A DNA stretch of 64,000 nt from Isoetes taiwanensis (lineage: Eukaryota; Streptophyta; Lycopodiopsida; Isoetales; Isoetaceae), in NCBI GenBank assembly GCA_021234155.1, contig JAJEKV010000073.1, forward strand, positions 3,630,001 through 3,694,000, written 5' to 3'. The first letter of the stretch is position 1, and each line of letters begins with the position of its first letter. A program made the position numbers and the translations under genes. Below the pieces are notes generated by a model. It did no database searches. It worked only from the letters and a program-made list of their open reading frames with translations, and was not told where the DNA came from. Positions 10,982 through 24,400 of the stretch are shown one piece after another.

Positions 10982-11077
10982 GGGCTTCGGCCCCTGGGCA
11001 TAGCACACATCCCTTTTGTGGGATGCATGCTATGCTTGGATGAGCATGGGAATTTATACTGGGGTTCGACTCCCCAG
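10982..11077 (+). repeat. Three consecutive perfect hairpins
   Basis: Hairpin 1 (10982-10993) is GGGC-ttcg-GCCC, a stable UUCG-type loop. Hairpin 2 (10998-11035) pairs GCATAGCA with TGCTATGC outside and CATCCC with GGGATG inside, with a symmetric ca/ca bulge between them. Hairpin 3 (11059-11077) is CTGGGG-ttcgact-CCCCAG, whose loop matches a tRNA T-loop and the pol III B box (GGTTCGACTCC). All lie just upstream of the right direct repeat. They could be terminal structures of a rolling-circle element or part of a structured RNA. Confidence 0.85.
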
Positions 11078-11143
11078 GTTCATTCTATTGTAATTTATGC
11101 GGTGGTTGCTGCTTGAATTGTGTGACCCAAATTATGCCTATGG

Positions 11144-11205
11144 GATTATGTGGCCGAAATTTGAAATGGTATTTTATAACCTAAGGTTTTCAGTGGTTAG
11201 TATGG
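11144..11205 (+). repeat. Right copy of the 62-63 bp direct repeat
   Basis: This copy matches 8846-8908 apart from one T in the poly-T run. Flanking sequence on the outer side differs between the two copies. Confidence 0.9.
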
Positions 11206-12540
11206 CTCTAAGGGTGAGTCAAATATAATGGATTTGACCCCATCTTGACTTGGATTCAAGGGCTGAAATCTGATGAGGTGGAATATGTTGTGCAATATGC
11301 TTGCATCCAATGGTCCAAAAAAAATTTGAAACACCCAAATGATATAATACACTAATGAGAATCTATGTAGACACCAACATAATACTTTCTCATGTCTGAA
11401 TATTCCACATTGGTCATTTGTTCAACTACTACAACCATGACCTTGGGGCAATCTGTAGTGCTTTGGCACCTTGTTATTATAGATTTTTTAATTTCTTGCT
11501 TTTTACTCTAATGTATATGATAATGTTATATATATATTAACTATTGACCTTAATAGAAATTTAATGGTTTTTTAAATCCTTGCCCTTATTTTCAAAGTTG
11601 TTTATTTTTTTGCCCTTTCAAGGGAAGGGCTTTTTTTTTTATGCCACTCTTATTCATAATAGCTATAATTTTTTCCTTCTTCTTTTGAAGGGAAAGAGAC
11701 CTATTTAAGGGTGGGAATGCCATGAAAGTCGATCACTGGCCAATGGTGCATGGTATGAGAAATAAGAAAATTTTTTGAACTCTGGTTCAAGGTGCATGGT
11801 ACGAGAAGTGAATTTTTTTTTGTCATAACCAAATTCTATTAATGGTTTTAAAAACTCATTTTCTAGAGTACTAAAGTCATAAATTTGTCATGGTAAATAA
11901 CTAGTCTTACCGTCATCCTCTCTGCTGCTTCCGCTTTGGACGACGCCGGCGCCCACCTCGCCCTGTTTTCAAGGACATGCCCCTTCTACTTTTTTGTGTC
12001 TCACTACGCCACCCCGCAAAAAGGAGAGAAGCCCAGAAACAGCAATGAAGTAGGTCAATCCAATGGTCAGCAATATTTTGTGGGCAGATCAAGGTGAGTT
12101 TATGCAACATCACGGCACACTTTTAAATTATTACCTTTGGATTCGTGGTTTTGGTACTATTCAATCTGTGGTGAACTTTGATGAGGGAATGCAATTCCCA
12201 AACTGTATTTTTTGGTTTCCCATATTACGATATTGAAAGAAGAGGATGGCGAGATGGATCAAATTAATTTATTATTGCTTGGATATATCACGAGAGAGAG
12301 AATGGGAATTTCTGCTATCTAAGGCTTGGAGAACAGCGGAACGATTTAGAACTGGTTTCAGAAAATGAGTTGTTGCTTTAATAAATTGTACATTGTGGGA
12401 CACATATGAGGTGTGGGAATGGGATGAAGGAGCATGAGAAGAGTTGCATAATAATGTGGTCAAAGTTGTATTTGCACACAGTTTTGTGCTGGGCGAGGTC
12501 GGAAATAGGATGCCAAGGGTTTGTAAATAACATTGATTAA
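11206..12540. other. Intergenic and probable 5' region of the HAC gene
   Basis: AT-rich, no coding match. A CT- and GC-rich island at about 11915-11975 and the few hundred bases before 12541 are candidates for promoter and 5' UTR. No TATA box can be assigned with confidence. Confidence 0.5.
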
Positions 12541-15500
12541 ATGGAAATGCAGGCTCAGTCACCTGAGCACCTCAAGTTGCAGGTGGCAAGCCAGACCTGT
12601 ATGCCTCAACAGAGTGGGGCTTTCTATAGACAGCAGCAGATTTCAAGTTCGAGCGGAATATGGAAAAAGACATGGCAAACCGATTCCGATGTCTCTATTC
12701 GACGAAGCATCCTAGATCGCATGTGAGTTCCCAACCAGTCTGTTGTTTGTGTTTTTGGAAAGAAAGAAGGGTGCATTCTCTTTCAGCTTTAGTGTTGACC
12801 CTGTACATTATATTTACATGTTTCTGTTTGCAATTTCCAGCACCCAGATTCTCCGACACCGTCAAACGCAATCTTCTGTGGAATATCAACAAAAGTTACC
12901 TGATTTTGTGAGACGTTTGGAAGAGAATCTTTACAGAGATGCTGCATCTAAGGCATGCTTAGGTTTTTGTACTCAAGTATTTTTTCCTTGCAAGTTAGCC
13001 ACTTGTCTAATTGAGGAAAATTGTTGATTTATCAGGAGGAATACTTAGATTTGCATACCCTAGAACAGCGGCTTCAATGTGCCGCCAAATGGGTGTCAGC
13101 AAAGAGTTTCCAGAGTCCGCAACAGCATGGCATTGGGTCTGTTGGATGTATGATTCCGACACCTGGGAGTACAGCGGATGTGATACCCATGACAGGGTAC
13201 AGGGGCAGTGTAATGCCCACTCCTGGTGTTGACACAATGATTCCCACTCCTGGTATGTGTGGAAGCACAAGCTATGTTCCCCGGAGCATGGGGATTGCAG
13301 TTCCTTCTGGTACAATGATCCCTACACCCGGGCATGCCATCCCCCAAATTCAAAATTCTTGTCAGGGAACTGCGCATTCTATTCATTTGAGCAATGCCTT
13401 GTCATCGCGTGGGGGAAATAACATGCCAAATCTTCAAAATGGTATCGCTCCTTTCTCTACAGCAGATGGTGGTGTGGTGCATGGTTCTGCAGCACCACAA
13501 GGAACAAGTGGAATGCGATTAATCAATAATAACCATATGACATCCTGCATAGGCGTAGGCAGTCAGATGATTCCAACCCCAGGTTTAGATATGTCACATT
13601 CAATAACTGTCGGTCATCCTAGTGTCCCACTAGGTATGAGCACCCCGCGGTTGCAGCAACAGCAATATTTAGCAGGGAATCATGTATATCATGGCGTAAA
13701 TGGCACAGCATTGGGTAAAGATCAAAGGCGGACCTCACCTCTAGTTCATACAAATGGAGGAATGCGCAATAGTGCACAATTCATGGCGAATTCACAACAT
13801 CTAATTCCAAATGTCCAGCCTTCACCAGGTGGAAATTCAGTGGTTTCTACAGCTAACCATCCAAATCCAAATTATGGAAAGATACAAAACTATCACAGGA
13901 CAAATCACCAAAGACAATCTGTCGCCCAAAGTATGTGGTAGATATTTATGTTAATTTTTAAGTGTTAGTCTCTGAGTCTTTTGCTTATTGTTTTTTTGTG
14001 GAGAAGCATATCTTTACTTAATGCAGTTGTCTTTACAAGATCCACTGCCAGCACCGATATCAAGGCCATTGGGGCAACCTATCAATACTGTGAACTCTTT
14101 GGAGTCAGGTGGCACTAATAGCAAAACAAGCTCTTCTGCAATGACGATGAGTTTGGCAGCCACTGCATCAACGATGATACCTGTTCCTGGCATGACTGCT
14201 CGTCAACTTCCACGAGCACAATCACCTCAACAAGCCAAGCCATTCAATCAACAGTCGCCTCTCCAACAGCCACAGAATGAAGTGATTGAAGGTTCTGCCC
14301 TGGTTGAAGTGCAACAGCAGACTCCTTTGCCGCAGGGGAATGATCGGCATTTGGAAATCCCATCTTTTCAACAAGGCAGCAGATCCCCTTTAACATATCA
14401 TCCAGAAGGCAACGAATTCACCTTGCAGGAAATGTCTGACGTGGATGGAGAAAAGAAGCAACAATCGCAGTCTGAAACCACGCAACACAATAGCGAGCAG
14501 CAACAGGAGCAAGAAGAAAATATCGGCTCCGAGGTCCAAGAGGGCCCAGCAAAACCACATCCACAAGTTTTAGAATCTGATGATTTGCGACATCCTGTAG
14601 CCGTATCTGGGAGCGGGTCAGTGCAGCAAAAACATAGCGATGAAAGCTCGCAACCAGTTGTCAAGTCTGTTGCTGCCAATGGTTTACTGCAGACTAACTC
14701 ATCAGCTGTCGAGTCGCAAAGGGCTAAGCAATATATGAAGCAGCAACGGTGGCTGCTTATCCTGCGCCATGCTAGCAAATGTGATGCTCCAGAAAGTCAA
14801 TGTCAGATTGTTCCTTTTTGCCACCATATAAAGCAGCTTGTGAAACATATTTCTGGTTGTCGTGAAAGAGATTGCCAGTATGCTCGTTGTCCTGCATCAC
14901 GCTCCCTTCTTCAGCATCATAATACTTGTCAAGATCCACGATGTCCAGTCTGTATTCCTGTGAAGCAGACAGTTATGCAACAGCAGATGCAGGCAAGCAT
15001 CATGAGTCCTAACATTGGGAAAAATGATGCATCTGGTGCATTAAAACGCTCAAAAGTTGAAATTACTACTAATGGGGATTTTACACAGCAGGACTTTTCT
15101 GTGTCATCTAGTGAACATGCTATGCGGGCATGGAAAACATCATCAGTAAAAACTGAAGGTGACGGCCAGCCTTTTCCAAAGCGAATAAAGATTGAACCTA
15201 TGCAACAGCAAGTTTTGGGTCCTGGCATTGGAAACGGTAAGTCACATGTGAAATTTTCCCATTACAAGGATATTATTATCATTAGACGCAGAAGCTGACG
15301 TTTGTGGTATAGGAAAAATTGAGGGAAGAATATCTACAATGAAGGTTGAATCCGTCCAGAGCTTGAGTGTGAAGTCCGAACTTGGACTTGAGCAAGAGCA
15401 TAAGAGTATGGCATCCCAAGAAGTAAAAAAGGAGCCCATGTCTGTGTCAAAATCCGGGAAGCCTATGATTGTTGGTACTTCTTTGGTAGAGCTTTTCACG

Positions 15501-18500
15501 ATTGACCAAATTAAGATGCATATCAGCAGTCTTCGGCAGTGGATTGGACAGGTACATTGCAATTGTATATAATAATTTACATGAATGCATTGTTAATGTA
15601 TATAATAATTTACATGAATGCATTGTTTCACAAAGTAGCCCAATAGGAATAGGATTATAAGAAATCTGAGGCAAAATCTGTACAACTTCACTGGGAAACA
15701 TTCAATTGATGTCATGTTGACGTTAGAAGCAATCACTAAAACCTGAAACATATTCTACTCTTGCATCTATAAAGCTAAATGATGCTGAACCCTGTTTTTG
15801 TGTTATCTTTTTTTGAGTTTTTATTCCCTTTTATGCTGTATTTATATATAACATCTCTTGTCGTTGGGAAAATTGACAATCGTCTTTTCATCCTAGAATA
15901 AGGTAAAACTAGAGAAGAATCAAGTAATAGAGCAGCAGATGACTGAAGGAGCCTGCCGTCTATGTGGAGTTGAAAAGTTGATATTTGAACCACCACCAAT
16001 ATACTGCACATCATGCGGTGCTCGTGTGAAAAGGAATTTAACATATTACACTACAGCTGTGGGTGAATCGAGACATTATTTTTGTGTGCCTTGTTATGGT
16101 GACATACGCAATGAAATGGTTAACTTGGATGGCCAAATCTATCCAAAGGCTAGATTAGAAAAACTGAAGAATGACGAAGAGACTGAAGAGGCGGTACAGA
16201 TATATAGCTTTCTTTTCCTCCTCTTTGTGGCATATTTTAATATTGACAGAAATTTGTTTTTGTAACGCAGTGGGTTCAATGTGATAAGTGCAACTCATGG
16301 CAGCATCAGATATGTGCACTTTTTAATGGGAGGAGGAATGAAGGGGGTGATGCGGCATATACATGTCCCCAGTGCTGCGTAGTTGAGATGGAAATTGGCG
16401 AGCGGAAGCCATTACCACCCTCTGCTGTCCTTGGTGCCAGAGATTTGCCCAAGACAATCTTGAGTGATCATCTCGAGCAAAGACTGGTTCGTAAGCTCAA
16501 GCAAGAAAGAACGGAGAGAGCACGTATTCAGGGGAAATCTTTTGAAGAGGTGTGTGTATATAGGATTTGTTTGTTATTGGTAACTTTTTGTTGATGGCGG
16601 AGCTCCATTCCCAACTTAACTACATGACATTTCTTCTTTCTCTGTCTCTTCATCTTCCTTTCTTTTGCTGGTCCGTTCTTGGATTGGACTGGCCTGTGCA
16701 CAGATGGGGTGAATGGTTGCAATGATTAAAATTGACTATCCTCAAATGTGGGGATTGAGAACTGACCCCATTCAAACAGCTTAGAAGCTTTATAGGATAT
16801 CTTATCCCAGTGTTTATCTACTAGCATTCAAGTTGCATGTAGGTTATCAATGCATGTCGGCAGAACTGTTAACTTCACCCGCTACTTAACCAAACCCTGC
16901 ATTGAAAATCAGTATTAGTTTGTTAGTACCTCTGGCATGCTGGTTATATGCTTAAGGATCTCCGATTGGATCATCTAGTCAGTAGATTACATAATCTATT
17001 GCCTTTTGCATGATTGAAAAGAGATTAACTGAGGTTTTTTATACACACATTTATTGTGATTCTATATGGCTATACCTGCAAAATGGGTCAAAACATGCTC
17101 TGGTTAGGTGCGCTGGATCTCTGTGAGCTTGGAAACTAGAAATGCAGTTGTCACAATGACTGACAAGGTCTGGTTTCTCTGCACATTAGCTAGTTGCTGA
17201 TGCAAAAGAGATGGCTCAGGTGTCTCCAAGTGGTTTTCTATAGAAAATTTATGAGAATAGGCACTGGAATACATAGACGATGTGCCTAGAACCACAGTAG
17301 TGGTAAGGTATGGTAAAAAGCTATCAGGGCATTGGCAACTCTTAGCAATTACCGTTGTTTGACAGAAGCATGTTTTGGTGGCACGTTTTAGAATATGGCT
17401 GGAATTTATGCGGTAGAGTCCTAATTTTTGCAGGTTCTTGGAGCAGATGGCTTAGTTGTGAGGGTTGTGTCCTCTGTTGATAAAAAGTTAGAAGTGAAGC
17501 AGCGTTTCTTGGATCTATTTCCAGTGGGCGAGTACCCACCCGAGTTTCCATATAAATCAAAGGTTTGTATCATCTTGGATCTACTACAGTGTAAACGTTC
17601 TTATCATTAAATATAGTATGCTTTCACAGGTGATACTTCTATTCCAAAGAATAGAAGGGGTGGAAGTCTGCCTATTCGGCCTCTATGTGCAGGAATTTGG
17701 GAGTGAATGTCCGAACCCTAATCAACGCCGAGTATATCTTTCTTATTTGGATTCTGTAAAGTATTTTCGGCCTGACGTGAAAACTTCGAGTGGTGAGGCA
17801 TTACGGACTTTCGTATACCACGAAATTTTGGTGAGCATTGATATTGTGACCGCAAATTATCAGTTGTATGCTGTTGTTTTTTATTTTCATTCTATTCATC
17901 TCTAATTACGACCATGATGTTTTTTAGATTGGCTACTTAGAGTATTGTAAAAAACGTGGCTTTTGTAGCTGCTACATCTGGGCTTGCCCACCATTGAGAG
18001 GAGAAGATTATATTTTGTATTGCCATCCAGAAATCCAGAAGACCCCAAAGTCTGATAAGTTGAGAGAATGGTAAGTCAGTAGTTAGATCTTATATGCTTC
18101 ATCAACTATTCCTTTATGTGCTTATATTCTTGACAGGTATTTGACAATGTTGCAAAAAGCTAGTGCTGATAATGTAGTGGTGGAGGTCACAAACTTTTTG
18201 GATTATTTCTTTTCTGTTCCTGAGGAGTGCAAAACCAAGGTAACTGCAGCTCGGTTACCCTATTTTGATGGAGATTATTGGCCTGGTGCGGCGGAGGATG
18301 CATTGATCCTGCATGAACAAGAGAGGGAAGAAGAAAACAGGTTACAAAAGAAGGGGAAGAATAAAAAGGCAGTAACAAAACGTGCACCTAAAATTGATTT
18401 TCCTGCCAATGCTTCTAAGGACGTGTCGCTTATGCATAGAGTGAGTATCTCTCAGTGTAGTTTTATAAGATACCTAATGTTTTGGATTGAATTTTTCCAT

Positions 18501-21480
18501 GTAATAGATTATGATTACGAATTTTTAGCATCCTATCATGTCGTCAATAGGAAGAAGTTTGGGCTTTATGTTCTCTCTCTCTTTATTTACAATGTTTGAG
18601 TCATGAGCATTTTCTTGCAGCTGGGACAGGCTATATTACCTATGAAAGAGGATTTTATTATGGTGCACATGCACTATATGTGCAAGCACTGTTGTTCTCC
18701 TATTGTTGGTGGTAGTCGGTGGATTTGTAAGCAGTGCAAGAACTTTAACCTTTGTGGCAGGTGCATATATTTTTTCTGAGTATGTTTTTGCATGAGGTTT
18801 ATATAGTTATTCTGTGTGGTGGTTTTGGAGTAAAGTCCTTATCATATGGCTGCTACTCATGGGTGAGAACAAAATTTGTGATTTAGTACGTAAGTCGAAG
18901 GCAATGCTGATGTAAACCATTCTATCTGCATCATATGCTCATGATGCGGTGCCAATTGCGATGAAAATGCTGTCTCTAAGGCACTAATTTCCATTTTATT
19001 TCTGGAACGTTCATACGAACAGAATATTGCCTAACTTGGTAGTTTAATTGATTTCTAGGAATAGCTCTGGTGTATTTGTAGTGTGGCTGCAAAATAGGCA
19101 ACGAACTCCATGTTTGCTATTGCCCTGGGCTCAAACAACCATTTCCAGCTCTGTTGCAGTTGCGCAAATTAGGAGCAATGCTGTGCGTTTGCTGCAGTGC
19201 ATTTACATAGAAATGGGCCCAATCGCTTATTGTTTATTTGAATGTTGTTCCCACTAGAAATGGAGGCAAAGGAAGTTTGGCAGTACAGATATACTTTTCT
19301 AGGCAATTTTTTTAAAGGAATGTAGATAAATGGTATGATCCATGACCGAAGATTGCTGACATTTCATTTGTAAGTGGATAAAGCTGAGCTATACAATATA
19401 AGCCTCTATATAAGCCTAATCATTGCATCCATATCTTTTCATATTAGGAGACCAGAGCTAACCTTGTTCCCTCTTTTGATTTGCCTTTATTCTCTGCTCG
19501 ATCCTTGGTTTCTTACATGGTACCAAAGTCATTCTTGGGAGTTATCTGGCAAAGGGGCATGATTTTAAGAAAGAGGTTTGGAGCCCTGAATGAAGGAAAA
19601 GTTTCTTTCCAAGGCAGATGAATAATGGCAAGCCAGAATTGTTTATCTAGTCTAAGGAGACCTTCCTAGAATTTCCCATGTAGCAAAGTTCATGACGATT
19701 CTCATGAATGTATTCTTGATGATGCTCATATGTGGGCTCAAGGATCCTCACAACAAGGTTGCGTCTTTGAAGAATGGGGACAATGTAGGAGTTCTAGTGC
19801 TCTGTCAGAAAGACAACAATTGGATCATTTTTATTTACATCAGATCCGCATAAGGTACCTAGTGCAGCTAAATGTCATGAAAATAATCAAGAGTGCATGA
19901 GGTGCTTATTTAATGCACTTGAGTGTGATTTTGGAGCAACACTAAAATCTTGAGTTCTGCACTCCAGGGAACTTGGAAATTGATATGAATGAGAGTCGAA
20001 GCTGTAATTTAAGGGGGTGATTCAGGCTTGTGAGGGCAATTTGAATGCGTTATAGTGTGAAGCATAGGCTGATTAGCTTACATTGATTTAAGTTGACTGA
20101 AACGACGATCAAAATCTTGGAGTTCAATCTTGGTGTATGCTCTTTTTGGTATTTGTATTATAATACAGTTAGCTATTTCTTAACTCAGTCAGTTAAGCCC
20201 TCTAAGGTTCATTTAGATTTTAAAGTGGGAATTTTTTTTTGTTTCCTAATCGTATTTCCTTTACACATATCTATTAATAAAAGGAGATACATTTTAAATT
20301 TCTATGGTGCTTCAGAAATAGCTACTGACTATGTTATTCTAACTTATGTTTGCAGGTGCTATGATACTGATCAAAGGCTAGAGGAAAGGAGCAGGCATCC
20401 CGTGAATATGAAGGAGGCACACCATTTTTTTGAGGTACACACCTAACCTCCTTCAGGGCATGTCTTCCCTTTCCCACTAGTAAAAACACTTTGTGCTTTT
20501 CAATGCTTGTGATGATTAGCTCTGATACATCTCAGAAAATAGATTTGACAAAATGTTTTCAAATATAGGTCGAAGTCAATGATGTCCCTGCTGACACTAA
20601 GGATAAAGATGAAATCATGGAAAGCGAGTTTTTTGACACAAGGCAGGCATTTCTAAGTTTGTGTCAGGGAAATCATTATCAGTACGACACATTGCGACGT
20701 GCTAAACATTCATCGATGATGGTCTTATATCATTTGCATAATCCCACGGCTCCTGCATTTGTTACAACATGTAATATATGTCACCATGACATTGAGACTG
20801 GACAGGGTTTTCGATGTGACACATGTCCGGATTTTGATATCTGCAATGCATGCTACCAAAAAGAGGAAAATAAACATCATCCCCATGAACTCACTCCACA
20901 TTTGACACTTTCAGAGCAAAATGCTCAAAATAAAGAAGCACGCCAACTGAGAATTAAACAGGTAATGGCGTGTACTCATGTGCTTTTTCTTTGGCAGTCT
21001 GTTTACTTCATGCTTATACTAACATTATTATATTTATACTGACATTATTATACCCTTCAGTTACGGAATATGCTGATTCTGCTTGCTCATGCATCAAAAT
21101 GTTGTGCACCTCAGTGCCAATATTATCCCAAGTGTCGAAATGTAAAGGGCCTTTTTAGACATGGTATTATATGCCGGATACGGGCTTCTGGTGGATGCCA
21201 ACGGTGCAAAATGATGTGGTCGTTATTGCAATTGCATGCCAGGGCGTGCAGAGAATCAGAATGTAGGGTTCCACGTTGCAAGTAAGTCAATCACATGGTA
21301 GAGTACTGTGGTGTTGAAGCATAGGGTGGACCAGCTCATAATGAATCTTTTTTCCATAAATGAATCAGGGATCTGAAAGAACACTTCAGGCGAACTCAAC
21401 AGCAGATGGATTCACGCCGTCGAGCTGCAGTGAATGAAATGATGAGGCAACGTGTTGCAGAGGTTGGTGGGAGTTCCTGA
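12541..21480 (+). CDS. HAC1-like: p300/CBP-type histone acetyltransferase (HAC family), 16 exons
   Basis: This enzyme acetylates histones in the nucleus as a transcription co-activator. Exons: 12541-12722, 12841-12952, 13036-13930, 14040-15236, 15313-15551, 15897-16193, 16271-16549, 17434-17562, 17630-17830, 17928-18070, 18137-18440, 18621-18760, 20356-20434, 20569-20961, 21061-21281, 21369-21480. They sum to 4923 nt (1640 residues), in frame throughout. The start MEMQAQ resembles plant HAC N-termini. The order is: N-terminal region with repeated MIPTPG motifs, TAZ zinc finger (about 625-707), Cys-rich/PHD-like region (about 885-1030, [15 protein letters not shown]), KAT11 catalytic core (about 1068-1330, with [13 protein letters not shown] and [19 protein letters not shown]), ZZ finger, second ZZ finger (about 1466-1507) and C-terminal TAZ. 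The end reads [13 protein letters not shown], as in other HACs. The intron at 18761-20355 is the longest. The second intron uses a GC donor. Length and domains are complete, so it is probably functional. Confidence 0.93.
12953..13035 (+). other. GC-AG intron in the HAC gene
   Basis: The exon ends ...GCATCTAAG and the intron begins GCATGC, ending tttatcag. Conserved protein on both sides (DAASK then [13 protein letters not shown]) requires a phase 0 join here, and no GT donor gives the expected protein. GC donors are a known minor class. Confidence 0.7.
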
Positions 21481-24400
21481 TGACATCATTTTCTGGCAAA
21501 ATTTGAAGACTAGAAGATTTTGAAAGTGAAGGTGTACATGATCAATCGGACAATACATTGTAAACTTGGCGATTTAAACAACCTGCTTTTGAAAACGAAT
21601 TGTTAGCAGAAGCTTTATGCGCCACCAGTGGCACCGTGGTGCATGTGGAGTTAACACAATTTTGCATTATAAGGTATGGTCCTCGCACTCTACTGCTTTC
21701 ATCTTTTAACCTTTTGCCAAAAGTACCTATTCAAGGACATTTGTCCTGTATGTGCAGCTTTATATGAGCAATTGGGGTTCATGATCCAGTAAGTGTGTGT
21801 CTCACGTTCTATGTCCCATTGTACACTGGCAGACTAGTTCTCTGCTAAGTTATTTCATATTACCTTGTGAATAAATTGTATAGTAATTTCTTTTTGTTGG
21901 CGCCTGCACAATCCCATAGTAAGATGAGCTGTCCTGCATGTATCATATTTAATTTTTGCTGATTGCCCATCACATCCTCTATTTGTTACTACAAGTTGGT
22001 TTCAAGTACTGATGATGGGCACAATTTTTGTTTCTTTTTTATGCCCTTTGTTCCATCAAGGGCATTATCATGAAATAAAATCATCTTTAATTTTGCCTGT
22101 TCTCAAGATGAGGTTTCATTCTGCCTGTTTTACGCTTGTGTTATGCATGAGTGTAAATAAGCATTGAGAATAAGAGAAACGTGAGGATCCAATTTCTTAA
22201 TAACGTAACATGGGAGAATTTAAGCTTTTCAGTTCTGTATATAGAATTTTTGAGGCTTCAATCTGGTAAAAGCCCGAAGTTAGGAGATATAAATCTAATT
22301 TATCGGAGGATAAAAACAAGCATACTTATAAAGTGTTGTGTTCGTCATCAGCATAGAGATGAATAAGCTTATGCATCACCAACTACACGGATCATTTTAG
22401 AAACATAATTTTAAAGTGTGGTGCTTGTCATCACCAGCCATAGAGATTGTCACATCAATTGTGTCTTAAATTTGGATTGATAAATAGCTGTGCTCCTCTT
22501 GATTGTTAATGTGATATTGGAATAAAACAAAATATGAGAAGATGAAAAGGAAAGGAAGGAAAGTAAGGGCGCTTCCATGGGCGTAAAACCTCTAGATTAT
22601 ATGGGGTCAAGAAAATCGGGGTGTTCCCATGAATGCTTGATCTCGAGGGACACAAGTTTTGAACCTCTTCTATTTTTGGACACCCATGTCTACACCTCTA
22701 GCTTTGTCTTTTTGTGTAGCTTCGCTTGTCTTCTTATAGCTTTTCTTTTTGTCTTATTAGCTTTATCTTCTTGTGTAGCTTCATTTGTCTTCTTGTAGCT
22801 TTTTTTTTGTCTTATTATAGATCGATAGATCTTATAAGAACAAAAGGTAATAGAGGTTGAGGTTTGAGATCCATGAGAACATAGCAAATCTGAGTTCGTG
22901 GTAAATGTCACCACAGCCTTGAGAAAATTTCAGGTTTCATGTCTCATGTCTCATGGGAAGCCGTCCTAAATACGATTTGCTTTGAGTGCTTATCCGTGGA
23001 CGTTAAAATATACTTCCTTCCTTCCTTCCTTCTATTTTTTTGTACTATTTTACAAGTTTGCTATGTCATCTCATAGTTGTTTGCATTTTGGTTGCTCCAT
23101 TCATCAGCATGGCACTTGGTTGGATAGTACATCATGTGTACATGAATGTCCTTTCACTTGATTCTTTTGTTTGGGAATACATCATGGCTAGGCATAGGTA
23201 AAAACTATGAGATACCTTCAAAAGTTTTGCATTATTTCATGATCAATGGATATTTATTTTTTGTGAATTAATTAAATTCAGTTGGCCTTTTTTAGCCAAT
23301 TGATTAGTATTATAAACTCTACGAGTTTTAGTTAAGTTGTCATATTTTTCTTGGGTTTTTTCCTTGCCTAAAAGCATCACTTTTTTCCTCCACTAATCAT
23401 CTATATATGAAGAAGAAGCACCACAAGGGATCGGCGTGGTTGAACGATGTATAAAGGTCGTTCAACGATGAGGTTGCATCTTTAAATGAGTCGACGTCAT
23501 TATGGGGACATCGTTAACCGACGAAGATGGCATCGTTAAACGACACGTCATGATAAAAACTTGGCGTGTTGTTTATGTTGGCATGGCTTACTGACATGCC
23601 ATGCTGGCAAGTCGTTGTGTCAAGCCACGTCAACTACACCGTTAAATGACGTCTAGTACATCTGATGTGGCTAAGTCGACCTCGTGGCATGCTGACATGG
23701 TACGCTAGTAGACGTTGTGTCATCCTAAGTGGACAAGATGTAGTGAACGACGTCTAGTGGATTTGATATGGCAGGGAGTGCGTTGTGTCTTAGTTGTAGT
23801 AACCACATGGACTAAAGGTAATTATACAACTGCTTCGATTTGTGAAGATGTTTTCTTTTGACCTTTTTTTGGTAGCTTTAATCGGGCACCATCAATGTAT
23901 ACTAGGTTTACTGCTATAAAGCATTAGTCTTAGTCATCCATCTGATGCGGTCACGAAATAGACCTGGACTATATTCTATAGAATTAATTGGATTTGATAA
24001 TAATTTTGTATACTTAATTCTAATTTTTTGGAATCTCTCATGGTAAATGCGAGTCTTTTGGATTTTTTCAATGATTAATTAAATTTTTTTTGAACTATGA
24101 TTAAAATGTAATATTATTTCTAAATAGTTTTTTTTTTTAATTTAATTTTTCTTTTGTTTTCATTCCTATTAATATGTATTAATTTTATTGATTTATGCTG
24201 CATTTTTAAATTTAATTATTCTTTTTTAAACTCATTGTCATTGCCTATGTGTCATACACGTGCACGCCACTTGGACGTGCTAGGGGCGTATGCATGGAAG
24301 ATAGTATTATCGTTTTGAAAATAAACGTGACGTCGTTAAACGATGTCGCCACACAGACGACATGTCGACGACACGTAAACGCCACGCAGGCGACATGCTG

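Noticed and set aside
11040-11085. Complete tRNA gene around the T-arm-like hairpin
   Set aside because: The sequence after the T-arm (ggttcat) has no matching acceptor strand upstream and no anticodon stem is present. Only the T-arm shape and B box are supported.
14398-14778. Minus-strand ORF of 126 codons
   Set aside because: It lies on the opposite strand of HAC exon 4 and is Cys/Ser-rich only because the real frame is Gln-rich.
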